51,813 bases of DNA from Algoriphagus marincola HL-49 (GCA_001314815.1 LJXT01000008.1:1-51813); one strand, 5' to 3'. Counted from the stretch's first letter, positions 27,439-35,392 are shown. Translations and numbers: made by a program. The notes: a model not told the origin generated them from the sequence alone.

Positions 27439-29121
27439 ATGAGAAAACTAAAAATAATCTTTGCGGCATTGATTTTGGGAGCTCCCGGTATTGCTTTGGC
27501 GCAAATACAAAATAGAGGGGAAGTTCAAGACCAGGAGTTTGTCATCCGAAAGGACCGGGTTTTGACCCTTCCTAATCAACCTCGGGTTTATGAAAAGTTG
27601 CCCGTGTTGCCCCAGCCGAAAGGATTAAGCGATTTTAATTACACCGTCAATAGGCATGAGTTGGATTTGCCTCCAGTTCAATTAAAGGCCGAGCCTGTAC
27701 AAAAAGCTTATCGACGAGACATTGCTGATCGATACCCCGGGTATTTAAAGGCTGGCTATGGGAATTTTGCCAGTCCTCTTTTGGAAGCTAGATTGATGGC
27801 GACGGAGGTGTATGATTGGAATTACTCCTTCAATCTGAAGCATCAAAGCTTTGGTAAAGGACCTATTTTGGGTGAAGAGTCCAAAGAATCCCATACCAAT
27901 CTTGGTGGGAATGCGAGCTACTTTTTAGATCAAATCGAGGTTTTTGGAGGCTTAGAATGGGCTCAGGATTCGTATTCGTTTTATGGAATTGATACTTCAG
28001 TGATTAATGATCCCAATTTGGAGTTTGCCGGAATTCAGGCAAATGTATTCAATACCATTCGTCTCCATGCCGGCCTTCGGGATATCGAAAAGGTCGGTCC
28101 GATCTCCTATCAGGGAAACGTGCATTTCCAAAACTTCAAGGATAGCTATCTTGCAAAAGAAACTGAAATTGGGTTGCAAGGGGAGGCAGTTTTCAGACCT
28201 TCCGATGATTGGTCGGGTTCTGTCGATTTAGCATTCTTCCATACAAGTCCAGAGGACAGAGACTATGATGTAAACAGAAATTATTTTGCCATCCGTCCGC
28301 AGGTGGTTTATCGTTTAGATGCTTTTCAGTTTACCGCAGGATTAAACCTGGTTTCCGAAAATGATTCTGTTCCGGGAAAATCCAGTGATTTCAGAATTTT
28401 TCCTCTTTTGAAAGCTTCCTATCAATTTGCCGATGAATTTGGATTCTTCGGGGAGTTTTCAGGTGATGTCATTCGAAATACGTATTACAGTTTTGCGATG
28501 GAAAATCCCTTTATCGGGCCATCTGCTCAATTGCTCAATACGATCAATAATTATAAAGTAGCAGGTGGAATCGAAGGGACGGTTCAGAATAAAGTCAATT
28601 ACCGAGCTGGAATAGATGTAAGCCGATTCAATCAGATGCACTTTTTCGTCAACTCGGGTACTGATACCTCCCGCTTTGTATTGGTCTATGATGATCGCGT
28701 TACCGTATTTAACATCCATGCCGAATTGGGAATTCGTGTGAATGAGCTTTATCGGCTTGCTTCAAGGCTTGACCTGTTTCAATACGACATGAACCTCCAG
28801 GCTGAAGCTTGGCATCGGCCTACTTGGCAGGTGGGGATCAATAATCAGCTCACACCTATGGATGGTTTATTGATTCAGGCGAATCTGAATTTTATGGGAG
28901 GAATCAATGCCCGTAGGATTACTGCAAATCCTGAAGCCCTATTTTCTGCTGAAAAGCTCAAAACCATTGCTGACTTGCAGCTGAAGGCTGATTACCAAAT
29001 TACAGAGAAGATCGGTGTTTTTGTAGAAGGAAATAATCTGCTCAACGGTCAAAACGTACGCTGGCTGAATTATTCAGTTCGTGGGGCGCAGTTGATCGGT
29101 GGAGCTTGGTTGAAGTTTTAA
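27439..29121 (+). CDS. Outer-membrane beta-barrel protein (TonB-dependent-receptor-like, no plug seen)
   Basis: This 560-residue protein has a signal peptide (MRKLKIIFAALILGAPGIALAQ). After a ~90-residue Pro-rich leader come repeated amphipathic strands with aromatic ends (YPGYLKAGYGNFASPLLEARLMATEVYDWNYSFNLKHQ, RAGIDVSRFNQMHFFVNSG, LQLKADYQITEKIGVFVEGNNLLNGQNVRWLNY). It ends RGAQLIGGAWLKF with a terminal Phe, as in outer-membrane proteins. The last 150 residues look like the barrel of TonB-dependent receptors. No plug domain or CNA-like N-terminal domain is visible, and at 560 residues the protein is shorter than usual. It begins two bases after the TPR gene, and the energising TonB system lies in the same operon. 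Confidence 0.85.
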   Translation: MRKLKIIFAALILGAPGIALAQIQNRGEVQDQEFVIRKDRVLTLPNQPRVYEKLPVLPQPKGLSDFNYTVNRHELDLPPVQLKAEPVQKAYRRDIADRYPGYLKAGYGNFASPLLEARLMATEVYDWNYSFNLKHQSFGKGPILGEESKESHTNLGGNASYFLDQIEVFGGLEWAQDSYSFYGIDTSVINDPNLEFAGIQANVFNTIRLHAGLRDIEKVGPISYQGNVHFQNFKDSYLAKETEIGLQGEAVFRPSDDWSGSVDLAFFHTSPEDRDYDVNRNYFAIRPQVVYRLDAFQFTAGLNLVSENDSVPGKSSDFRIFPLLKASYQFADEFGFFGEFSGDVIRNTYYSFAMENPFIGPSAQLLNTINNYKVAGGIEGTVQNKVNYRAGIDVSRFNQMHFFVNSGTDTSRFVLVYDDRVTVFNIHAELGIRVNELYRLASRLDLFQYDMNLQAEAWHRPTWQVGINNQLTPMDGLLIQANLNFMGGINARRITANPEALFSAEKLKTIADLQLKADYQITEKIGVFVEGNNLLNGQNVRWLNYSVRGAQLIGGAWLKF

Positions 29122-29180
29122 TTTCTTTGTGCTTTTTGATCAAATCAACTAGCTTCGTGATAAGGCAATTTCAATAGACT

Positions 29181-30068
29181 GTGAAGAAAAGAGAAAAAGA
29201 AACCTGGACTGACCCCAAAGACTTTGGGTTACCTTTTGTAGAAATCAAAAAGCTCAAGGAACTGGAGGAGAATATCAAGTCAAATTCTGAATCTACTATC
29301 GAAGGTTCAGAAGAAAAAGCGGTATCTGCCTCTGAGCTGCGCTCCAAGGTCCTTTCTCAAATTCCTCCAAAACCAATCCAAGAAAAAGAACCGCTTGATG
29401 AATTTCCTGATAGCATCGAATCCGAAAATGTAGGAGAAGGTGAGGAGCCAAAGAGCGAAGAAAAGAAGACGATTCCTGCAAAATCTCCCGAGCTCCCGGC
29501 AAAGAAGTCGAGTTCTTGGGTGATGGTGGCAGCCTTTATTGGATTGCTTTTGATTTCTACTGTGGTTTGGCAACTGATGAAGGAGGAAAATTCATCGCCT
29601 ACACCAAGTAAGGAAACATCTTCGGAGCCTGTGGCCGAAAGTACGCTTCCTTCGGCTTCTGATCCTGAAATTATCCCAATTGACACTCAAAATAATGAAT
29701 CCGAAGGTATTGATAATCAAGACTCTATAAATCTGTCTTCTAATAATCCCAATCCACCTGCTCCCACAGCGGAATCTGGTACAACAATTGATCGTAAAGA
29801 GCTAGGTTCTTTGACGAGAATTGAGTCGAGGGGAGAAAGAGCTACCTATTTTATTATTGTGGGAAGCCTTCGAACCGAGCGACTTGCAATCGACAAATCA
29901 GCAGAGTATCAATCCCGTGTTCCGGAGCTTTATTTGATTACCCCATACGAAGATTCTCCTAATTATCGTTTGGCTTTAGGAAAGTACAATTCCTTCACAC
30001 AGGCAAATAATGCACTCGCTGAGATCAAAGACGATTACACCGAAGCATTGTGGATTTTGAAATATTAA
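29181..30068 (+). CDS. Single-pass inner-membrane SPOR-domain protein
   Basis: This 295-residue protein starts with GTG at 29181. A hydrophilic cytoplasmic part (1-111) with a KELEENI coiled segment and Glu-rich stretch precedes one transmembrane helix at about 112-132 (SWVMVAAFIGLLLISTVVW). A Ser/Thr/Pro-rich periplasmic linker then leads to a C-terminal domain (about 219-295; ATYFIIVGSL, YLITPYEDSPNYRLALGKYNSFTQANNALAEI). That domain matches SPOR, which binds denuded peptidoglycan glycan strands. It would tether the complex to the septal or lateral wall. The gene begins 59 bases after the barrel gene and is one base ahead of exbB. Confidence 0.88.
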   Translation: MKKREKETWTDPKDFGLPFVEIKKLKELEENIKSNSESTIEGSEEKAVSASELRSKVLSQIPPKPIQEKEPLDEFPDSIESENVGEGEEPKSEEKKTIPAKSPELPAKKSSSWVMVAAFIGLLLISTVVWQLMKEENSSPTPSKETSSEPVAESTLPSASDPEIIPIDTQNNESEGIDNQDSINLSSNNPNPPAPTAESGTTIDRKELGSLTRIESRGERATYFIIVGSLRTERLAIDKSAEYQSRVPELYLITPYEDSPNYRLALGKYNSFTQANNALAEIKDDYTEALWILKY

Positions 30069-30069
30069 T

Positions 30070-30759
30070 ATGATCTTATTACAAACGCTCTCTACAGATT
30101 CCTTGGCGGCAGCCGATAGTCTGGGTATGAATGGTGCGGCCGAGCAGATCGGTTTGCTTGATCTTTTGATCAAAGGTGGGTACATGATGATCCCGCTTTA
30201 TCTCTTATTTATTTTGGCTATCTATATTTTCATCGAACGATTGATGACTTTGAAGAAAGCTTCCAAAACTCCTGCTCATTTGCTTGATCAGGTGAAAGTC
30301 TTGGTGGCAAGTGGACAGGTTGAAAAGGCAAAAATGCTCTGTGCAGACGAAAAAACTCCGATTGCCAATATGATTGCAAAAGGGGTGGATCGAATTGGTT
30401 CTCCCTTGAAAAACATCGAAGTATCGATTGAGAACGTAGGTAAAATAGAAATCTACAAGCTCGAAAAGAATTTGAATCTTCTAGCAACCGTATCCGGAGC
30501 CGCTCCTATGATTGGGTTTTTGGGTACGGTGGCAGGAATGATTCAGGCATTTATAGCCATTGCTCAAGAAGAGGGCATGGTTTCGCCTAAGCTCCTTTCC
30601 GAAGGAATTTATGAGGCGATGATCACCACAGCCACTGGCCTTGTGGTGGGTATTTTGGCTTATTTGGGATACAATTACTTAGTCACCCAGGTATCCAAAC
30701 TGGTACACAGAATGGAATATGCCTCCATAGAATTTATTGAACTCTTACAAGAAAAATAA
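30070..30759 (+). CDS. exbB: MotA/TolQ/ExbB proton channel family protein
   Basis: This 229-residue inner-membrane protein has three transmembrane helices. The first is at about 36-54 (GYMMIPLYLLFILAIYIFIERL). The paired channel helices follow: GFLGTVAGMIQAFIAIAQ, carrying the conserved GLxGTV-type motif, and AMITTATGLVVGILAYLGYNYLV with the conserved TTxxGLxxxI. It forms a pentameric channel that uses proton-motive force to drive ExbD/TonB movement. It starts one base after the SPOR gene and ends two bases before exbD. Confidence 0.95.
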   Translation: MILLQTLSTDSLAAADSLGMNGAAEQIGLLDLLIKGGYMMIPLYLLFILAIYIFIERLMTLKKASKTPAHLLDQVKVLVASGQVEKAKMLCADEKTPIANMIAKGVDRIGSPLKNIEVSIENVGKIEIYKLEKNLNLLATVSGAAPMIGFLGTVAGMIQAFIAIAQEEGMVSPKLLSEGIYEAMITTATGLVVGILAYLGYNYLVTQVSKLVHRMEYASIEFIELLQEK

Positions 30760-30761
30760 AC

Positions 30762-31151
30762 ATGGCACTTCAATCCAAACATAAGGTAGAGTCAGCTTTC
30801 AGTATGTCCTCCATGACGGATATCATTTTTCTTTTGTTGATCTTCTTTATGTTGACTTCTTCATTTATTACGCCGTCTGGTCTTCCGGTCAATCTCCCCT
30901 CGAGTGAGACATCGGATATTGCCTTGCAGGAGGTAACCGTTTCGGTCACCAAAGACCTGAAATTTGCCGTAAATGATAAGGTGGTCAATCGGGATCAGGT
31001 GAAGGCTGAATTGACTGCTTTGCTCAAAGGAAAGGAAAGCCAGGTGGTACTTCATATCGATAAGGGAGTCCCTGTGGAATACTTGGTAGAAATTGGCGGG
31101 ATAGCAGCAGGCTTGGAAGCAAATGTTTCCATCGCCACAAAACCGTATTGA
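30762..31151 (+). CDS. exbD: Biopolymer transport protein ExbD/TolR family
   Basis: This 129-residue protein has one N-terminal transmembrane helix (SMTDIIFLLLIFFMLTSSF) containing Asp20, the proton-relay aspartate of the family, and a periplasmic domain with the usual VTVTKD...HIDKGVPVEYLVEI pattern. It partners with ExbB to energise TonB. The tonB ATG is one base past its stop (TGA then G then ATG). Confidence 0.95.
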   Translation: MALQSKHKVESAFSMSSMTDIIFLLLIFFMLTSSFITPSGLPVNLPSSETSDIALQEVTVSVTKDLKFAVNDKVVNRDQVKAELTALLKGKESQVVLHIDKGVPVEYLVEIGGIAAGLEANVSIATKPY

Positions 31152-31152
31152 G

Positions 31153-32112
31153 ATGGACTATTGGAACGCAGACAAAGTAGAAAGCCAAAATAAGAAGCGG
31201 GCGGGTATCATTACCCTTCTGGTCAATATTCTACTGCTGATTGCGATCTATTTTATTGTCGTGTGGAAACAACCTATTCCACCGCTTCCCACCTTTGGTT
31301 TGGAATTGAATCTGGGATTTACACCGAGTGGTTCTGGGGATATCAGTAGCTCCAATCCACCCTCAGAAACACAAACGCCAGTGGTGGAAGCTGCTGCCCC
31401 GGGTGAAGTTGCTCAAAAAGTCAGTCCCGAAGCTACGCCAACTCCCGCACCAAAGACCGAGCAAGCCAAACCAAAGTCAAACCCTCAGCCTTCCGCCAAT
31501 CAGGCGGTATCGGCCAAGCCTTCTCCTCTCAAAGGGGAAAAGAAAGCTACTGAAACAGTCAAAAAACCAGATCCTAAACCTACCGAACCAGCAAAAACCG
31601 TCACCACTCCAGCTGAATCAAAGGCTGAAGAGACAGTTCAGAAAGCTCCCGAACAGCCAAAAATCAATGAACGAGCGCTGATGGGCGCAGGGGGAACCAA
31701 AGGAAAAGGAAACCAAGCTGCGGCTGGTGGTACCCAAGGTGACTCCAATGAGAAAGGGGATGCCGGAGATCCAAAGGGAACGGTGGACGGTAGGGCGATC
31801 ATGGGACAAGGCTCAGGTCAAGGCACCAATTCCGGTGCTGGCTACAGTTTGGACTTGGCTGGATGGGATTTTGCAGCCAAACCCAATATCAATGACCAAG
31901 TTTCTACCCGAAGTGGTCGTATTGTTTTCAAAATCACCGTAGATGATTCCGGACGAGTAGTCCAAGCAGTTCCTCTGGAATACAATGTTTCCAACGAGGT
32001 CTTAGCATACTATCGTCAGGTGGTGAATAAAGTATCTTTTAAGCGACAAGGTGGTACATCCGTTGCCGATTTCTCTAGCGGAAAAATCACATTTATTATC
32101 AAGGTAGATTAA
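31153..32112 (+). CDS. tonB: Energy transducer TonB family protein
   Basis: The protein has 319 residues when started at the ATG at 31153, two bases after exbD. A transmembrane helix at ~17-39 (IITLLVNILLLIAIYFIVVW) is followed by a long Pro/Lys/Ala/Glu-rich spacer (~60-170), a Gly-rich stretch (GGTKGKGNQAAAGG, GQGSGQGTNSGAG) and a C-terminal TonB-like domain (~225-319) ending GKITFIIKVD. The spacer should cross the periplasm to reach an outer-membrane partner, plausibly the barrel encoded upstream. It is followed by folC after four bases. Confidence 0.93.
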   Translation: MDYWNADKVESQNKKRAGIITLLVNILLLIAIYFIVVWKQPIPPLPTFGLELNLGFTPSGSGDISSSNPPSETQTPVVEAAAPGEVAQKVSPEATPTPAPKTEQAKPKSNPQPSANQAVSAKPSPLKGEKKATETVKKPDPKPTEPAKTVTTPAESKAEETVQKAPEQPKINERALMGAGGTKGKGNQAAAGGTQGDSNEKGDAGDPKGTVDGRAIMGQGSGQGTNSGAGYSLDLAGWDFAAKPNINDQVSTRSGRIVFKITVDDSGRVVQAVPLEYNVSNEVLAYYRQVVNKVSFKRQGGTSVADFSSGKITFIIKVD

Positions 32113-32116
32113 ATCC

Positions 32117-33421
32117 ATGACCTATCAAGAGGCCTTAGATTTTTTATATGGTTCCCTGCCTATGTTCCAGCGTGTGGGGGCAGCCGCATTCAAGAAAGAC
32201 CTATCCAATACGCTCGCGCTGTGTAATCATCTTGGAAATCCAGAGCAGAAGTTTAAGTCCGTTCATGTGGCCGGAACTAACGGCAAGGGGAGTTCATCTC
32301 ATTCCCTAGCAGCCGTTTTCCAAGCTGCAGGATATAAAACTGGACTTTATACCTCCCCTCATCTTAAGTCATTTACTGAGCGAATTCGCATCAATGGAAT
32401 AGAAATTTCAGAAGTGGAAGTTGTCCGCTTTGTTGAGGCCAATCGAGCGTTTCTATTAGAGCTCAAGCCCAGTTTTTTTGAGATGACGGTCGGAATGGCT
32501 TTTTGGCACTTCGTTGAGGAAGCGGTAGATATAGCCATCATTGAAGTTGGGATGGGAGGAAGGTTGGATAGCACCAATGTCATTGAGCCTGAACTATCCC
32601 TGATTACCAACATTGGCTGGGACCACATGCAGTATCTAGGGGATACTTTGCCGAAAATCGCTGCAGAAAAGGCCGGAATTATCAAAGCTGACACTCCTGT
32701 TGTCATCAGCCAAAGCCAGGAGGAATGTGAGTCTGTATTTAGAAAACTGGCAACGGCAAAGAATGCTCCTTTGGTATTTGCTGATGATCACTGGAAGGTC
32801 CAAAAGAAAATTAAAGACCAGGCAAAAAATGACAATTTGCTATCGGTATCCTACGAGGTAGTTCATGATTTGGAAAAATCAGAACTTGAATTCGGTCTCT
32901 TGGGAGACTACCAAGTATTCAATTTGCCCGGGATTCTCGAAAGTATAGAGCAGCTGCGTCAAATGGGCTGGGAGCTGAGCGATATGGCAGTACGTACAGG
33001 GCTTTTGAAAGTCTCTCAACTCACAGGTCTGAAAGGTCGCTGGCAAATTTTGGGTAAAAATCCTTGGATCATCACAGATACAGGTCATAATGAACCTGGG
33101 ATTAAGGCAATTTTGGATCAATTGAAGACCTATCAATTTGACCAATTATGGATTGTCCTAGGAATGGTCAGCGACAAGGATATTTCGAAGGCATTGAGTT
33201 TGATGCCTAAAAATGCCCATTATATTTTTTGCGAAGCAACTATCCCCAGAGCCATGCCTGCAAAAGAACTGGCTGAAAAAGCTTCTATTCAGGGCCTGAA
33301 GGGTGAAATCATTCCATCTATTCCGGAGGCTGTCCGATTTGCCAGAAAAAAAGCCCAAGCGAATGACCTGATATTTATCGGAGGCAGTACTTTTGTGGTC
33401 GCAGAAATCGAAGAGCTGTAG
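32117..33421 (+). CDS. folC: Bifunctional folylpolyglutamate synthase/dihydrofolate synthase
   Basis: This 434-residue cytosolic Mur-ligase-like enzyme adds glutamate to dihydropteroate and to folates. The P-loop GTNGKGS lies at residues 53-59, followed by YTSPHLKSFTERIRING (folate binding) and the metal/carbamate region VGMGGRLDSTNVI with NIGWDHMQYLG and AAEKAGIIK. The C-terminal domain has GRWQILGKNPWIITDTGHNEPGI. exbBD-tonB-folC order is common in Bacteroidota. The original stop probably overlapped the trmB ATG as TAATG. Here an insertion has given it TAG, and a copy of its last 59 bases stands before trmB. Confidence 0.96.
   Translation: MTYQEALDFLYGSLPMFQRVGAAAFKKDLSNTLALCNHLGNPEQKFKSVHVAGTNGKGSSSHSLAAVFQAAGYKTGLYTSPHLKSFTERIRINGIEISEVEVVRFVEANRAFLLELKPSFFEMTVGMAFWHFVEEAVDIAIIEVGMGGRLDSTNVIEPELSLITNIGWDHMQYLGDTLPKIAAEKAGIIKADTPVVISQSQEECESVFRKLATAKNAPLVFADDHWKVQKKIKDQAKNDNLLSVSYEVVHDLEKSELEFGLLGDYQVFNLPGILESIEQLRQMGWELSDMAVRTGLLKVSQLTGLKGRWQILGKNPWIITDTGHNEPGIKAILDQLKTYQFDQLWIVLGMVSDKDISKALSLMPKNAHYIFCEATIPRAMPAKELAEKASIQGLKGEIIPSIPEAVRFARKKAQANDLIFIGGSTFVVAEIEEL
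33362..33420 (+). repeat. 59-bp direct repeat, left copy (3' end of folC)
   Basis: These last 59 bases of folC before the final stop-codon base are repeated at 34671-34729 with one mismatch (A at 33403, G at 34712). The pair brackets a 1,309-base unit with the toxin-antitoxin genes. Confidence 0.97.
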
Positions 33422-33494
33422 TTTCAAAAAAAGGATTAAATCCGAAATACGCATTAGACTTATTACGCCCCAGCGCATAAATATTTTGAGCCCA

Positions 33495-33508
33495 TCCGCC
33501 GCGGCGGA
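33495..33508. repeat. GC-rich 14-bp palindrome
   Basis: TCCGCCGCGGCGGA is self-complementary and much GC-richer than its surroundings. It directly precedes the AAAATCAATC arm at 33510. Confidence 0.75.
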
Positions 33509-33509
33509 C

Positions 33510-33590
33510 AAAATCAATCGCTTTGCTGCATTTATCTCAGTCAACGGCGCGATGCTATGTCTCATTCTCCGTTTCAGGAGGATTGATTTT
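33510..33590. repeat. 81-bp unit bounded by 10-bp inverted repeats
   Basis: AAAATCAATC (33510-33519) and GATTGATTTT (33581-33590) are perfect reverse complements bounding an 81-base unit. No flanking target-site duplication is obvious, so it may be a folded RNA or a miniature repeat element rather than an active transposon. Confidence 0.55.
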
Positions 33591-33676
33591 ATTGCAGTTT
33601 GATCTCTTCTCGCCAGTCGAAATAGGCTACTACAGATTCTAAAGCATAATTACATCTAACTGGAGAAATTCGAAAA

Positions 33677-33800
33677 GACGCTGAAGGCGTCAAACTATGA
33701 ATAGCCCTAGGTAAGCAAGCCGAGGTACGAGGCTTAGCGCAACCTAGGGTAATAGGCAACCAACACCTTTCCAGCGCTGGCCCATGATCTTTGAAAGATC
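33677..33800. repeat. Multi-hairpin repeat block
   Basis: The stems, in order, are as follows. GACGC/GCGTC has loop TGAAG (33677-33691). The outer stem CCCTAGGT (33705-33712) pairs with ACCTAGGG (33742-33749) and encloses AAGCC (33717-33721)/GGCTT (33731-33735). The palindrome CCAGCGCTGG is at 33771-33780. GATCTTT-G-AAAGATC is at 33786-33800. The layout resembles the hairpin repeat blocks found between genes in Bacteroidota and Verrucomicrobiota genomes. Function is unknown. Confidence 0.6.
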
Positions 33801-33966
33801 CATTTATTCAGGGTGCCAGCAAGAGGTAGAAAGACGGTGAAGCTTAATGAAAAACAGAATAATTTCACTTTTTGCCGAATTCATAGAAATAAATGTAGGA
33901 ATCTTCCACTAAATCACCTTTTCGCTAGCTCCTTCACGTTACTTTTTCAATGCCTTAGAATCCGTG

Positions 33967-34257
33967 TTAAAAGTTTTTTGGGTCTTTTCTATTTGGTCGG
34001 AGACTTACTATTTCAATGCAATCTGAATTTAGACGGTAGTAAATACTGGTTTGTTTACTGAAAACATATCTTCTTAATCCTTTCCTTTTCTTGGATTCAG
34101 GATACATTTCTGGTGCCTCAGAAATCAAGTCAATAGCCCTTTCTAACCTTTGATAAATCTCTTTCGTTTTTTTTCGACCAAAATTTTGATCGATGTAGTC
34201 CAATATATCCAAAAGCTCATGCCTAGCTCGGAGTGAATATCGAATTGGAAGGCTCAA
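33967..34257 (-). CDS. RelE/ParE family toxin
   Basis: This 96-residue protein starts with TTG at 34257; the frame has no upstream ATG before a stop. It has the ParE/RelE fold pattern: a helical start (YSLRARHELLDILDYIDQNF), a second helix (AIDLISEAPEMYPES) and a beta-rich end (LRRYVFSKQTSIYYRL, IEIVSLRPNRKDPKNF) with the C-terminal Arg/Lys cluster typical of the family. RelE members cleave ribosome-bound mRNA and ParE members poison gyrase; which applies here is not clear from the sequence. It follows the antitoxin gene by two bases on the minus strand, inside the insert between folC and trmB. Confidence 0.88.
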   Translation of the reverse strand: MSLPIRYSLRARHELLDILDYIDQNFGRKKTKEIYQRLERAIDLISEAPEMYPESKKRKGLRRYVFSKQTSIYYRLNSDCIEIVSLRPNRKDPKNF

Positions 34258-34259
34258 TT

Positions 34260-34493
34260 CTAAAAATTATATTTTTCTTTAATTTCTGCATTAAGGGACT
34301 CCCTTGAGATGAAATTTCCTCTAACAAGTTGCTTCAAGGCTTGGTCGATAGCCACTTGATCTTCCTCGCTTATCTCTTCCCAAAAATCAGGTTTGTCCTC
34401 GATATTTAAAATCGTTTTGACTGCATTCAGCATCTCTTCATCCTTGGTTTTCATGATTTCAGATATGATTTTATATTTTACCGAAATGTCCAT
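34260..34493 (-). CDS. Antitoxin of the RelE/ParE-type module
   Basis: This 77-residue acidic protein (MDISVKYKIISEIMKTKD..., DFWEEISEEDQVAIDQALKQLVRGNFISRES) has the helical organisation of short Bacteroidota antitoxins. Its C-terminal half is expected to wrap the toxin. No classical DNA-binding motif is obvious in so short a chain. It is encoded just upstream of the toxin (two-base gap), the usual order. It was assigned largely by context and length. Confidence 0.75.
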   Translation of the reverse strand: MDISVKYKIISEIMKTKDEEMLNAVKTILNIEDKPDFWEEISEEDQVAIDQALKQLVRGNFISRESLNAEIKEKYNF

Positions 34494-34514
34494 TTGATTG
34501 TCTTAACGTGGTAA

Positions 34515-34534
34515 ATAAAGATACGGATTTTTAT
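34515..34534 (-). promoter_or_regulatory. Possible operator/promoter of the toxin-antitoxin pair
   Basis: An imperfect 20-bp inverted repeat (ATAAAGATACGGATTTTTAT on the plus strand, arms matching 6 of 7) lies 21 bases upstream of the antitoxin start. Read on the minus strand it includes TATCTTTA, a near match to the -7 consensus TAnnTTTG. No good -33 element is seen. Autoregulation is inferred. Confidence 0.3.
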
Positions 34535-34670
34535 GTAGAGCTGGTTTTCTAGATCGACTTCTTATTCCTTTTATAAGATTTGGGGATTTAAATTCCATTT
34601 TGAGCAGTCTATAGGAAAGTAAAATTATGACTATGTAAAGCCCGATTCATTTCCGAAAAAAATGAGTAAA

Positions 34671-34729
34671 AATGACCTGATATTTATCGGAGGCAGTACT
34701 TTTGTGGTCGCGGAAATCGAAGAGCTGTA
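34671..34729 (+). repeat. 59-bp direct repeat, right copy (folC end before trmB)
   Basis: This is a copy of 33362-33420 with one mismatch (58 of 59 identical). Its last TA joins the A of the trmB ATG as TAATG, the likely ancestral folC-trmB junction. It is untranslated as folC here. Confidence 0.97.
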
Positions 34730-35392
34730 ATGAGTAGAAAAAAGTTGGTTCGCTTCAAGGCGAATGAAGAAAACCCTAACGTCGTACAAGAGGGAAAGCC
34801 TATTTTTGAGGAAATCAAAGGTCAGTGGCGATCTAGACAATTTCAAAACCAAAATCCTTTAGTCGTTGAATTGGCTTGTGGGAGGGGTGAATTCACAGTC
34901 GGCTTGGCACAAGTATTTCCTCATCAAAACTTCATCGGGGTAGATATCAAAGGTAGCCGAATCTGGAAGGGGAGTTCTACAGCTACTGAAGAAGGCTTGG
35001 AGAATGTAGCATTTTTACGAACTCAGATTCAGCTTTTGGATAAGTTTTTTGATCAGGGCGAGATAGATGAGCTTTGGATTACCTTTCCTGATCCTTTTCC
35101 AAGGGATGGAGACGAAAAGCGAAGATTAACGTCTGATCGTTTTTTGGATATGTACAGACCCCTTTTAAAATCCGGCGGAATAGTCCATTTCAAAACAGAT
35201 AATACCGGGCTATTTGATTTCTCTTTGAACTTAGTTCAATCCAGAAAAGACATAGAGGTTTTGGGTCACACGCATGATTTTTACCAAAGTGAATGGAAGG
35301 ATAATCACTTCGGTATTCAAACCCGCTATGAGAAAATGTTTTCTGAAAAGGGAGAGAAAATCAAATACCTGAAGTTTCGTTTTATTGGATGA
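34730..35392 (+). CDS. trmB: tRNA (guanine-N7-)-methyltransferase
   Basis: This 220-residue SAM-dependent enzyme methylates G46 of tRNA. The SAM-binding motif VELACGRGEFTVGL is at about residues 44-57, followed by FIGVDIKGSRIWKG and the family motif WITFPDPFPRDGDEKRRLT (the usual PDPWPK replaced by PDPFPR). It starts with the ATG that overlaps the TAA of the right folC repeat copy. Its 3' end overlaps the minus-strand 3-hydroxyacyl-CoA dehydrogenase by 11 bases. Confidence 0.95.
   Translation: MSRKKLVRFKANEENPNVVQEGKPIFEEIKGQWRSRQFQNQNPLVVELACGRGEFTVGLAQVFPHQNFIGVDIKGSRIWKGSSTATEEGLENVAFLRTQIQLLDKFFDQGEIDELWITFPDPFPRDGDEKRRLTSDRFLDMYRPLLKSGGIVHFKTDNTGLFDFSLNLVQSRKDIEVLGHTHDFYQSEWKDNHFGIQTRYEKMFSEKGEKIKYLKFRFIG

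Larger units (their letters stand above)
33422..33966. other. Gene-free structured block of the inserted element
   Basis: I see no credible gene in these 545 bases. They hold an unusual density of short inverted repeats: a 14-bp palindrome, a 10-bp inverted-repeat pair, the hairpin GACGC/GCGTC, a nested stem CCCTAGGT/ACCTAGGG around AAGCC/GGCTT, CCAGCGCTGG and GATCTTT/AAAGATC. The left part (33495-33560) is clearly GC-richer than its surroundings. Small frames can be translated from it but lack starts, domains and neighbours. Confidence 0.7.

Noticed and set aside
33510..33590. Miniature inverted-repeat transposon
   Set aside because: The 10-bp ends are perfect, but no target-site duplication and no related transposase is visible, so it is listed only as an inverted-repeat unit.
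33158..33602. Possible small genes on both strands over the folC end and the start of the insert
   Set aside because: One overlaps the strong folC frame in antisense. The other has no natural start and runs through the palindromes. Neither shows a domain.
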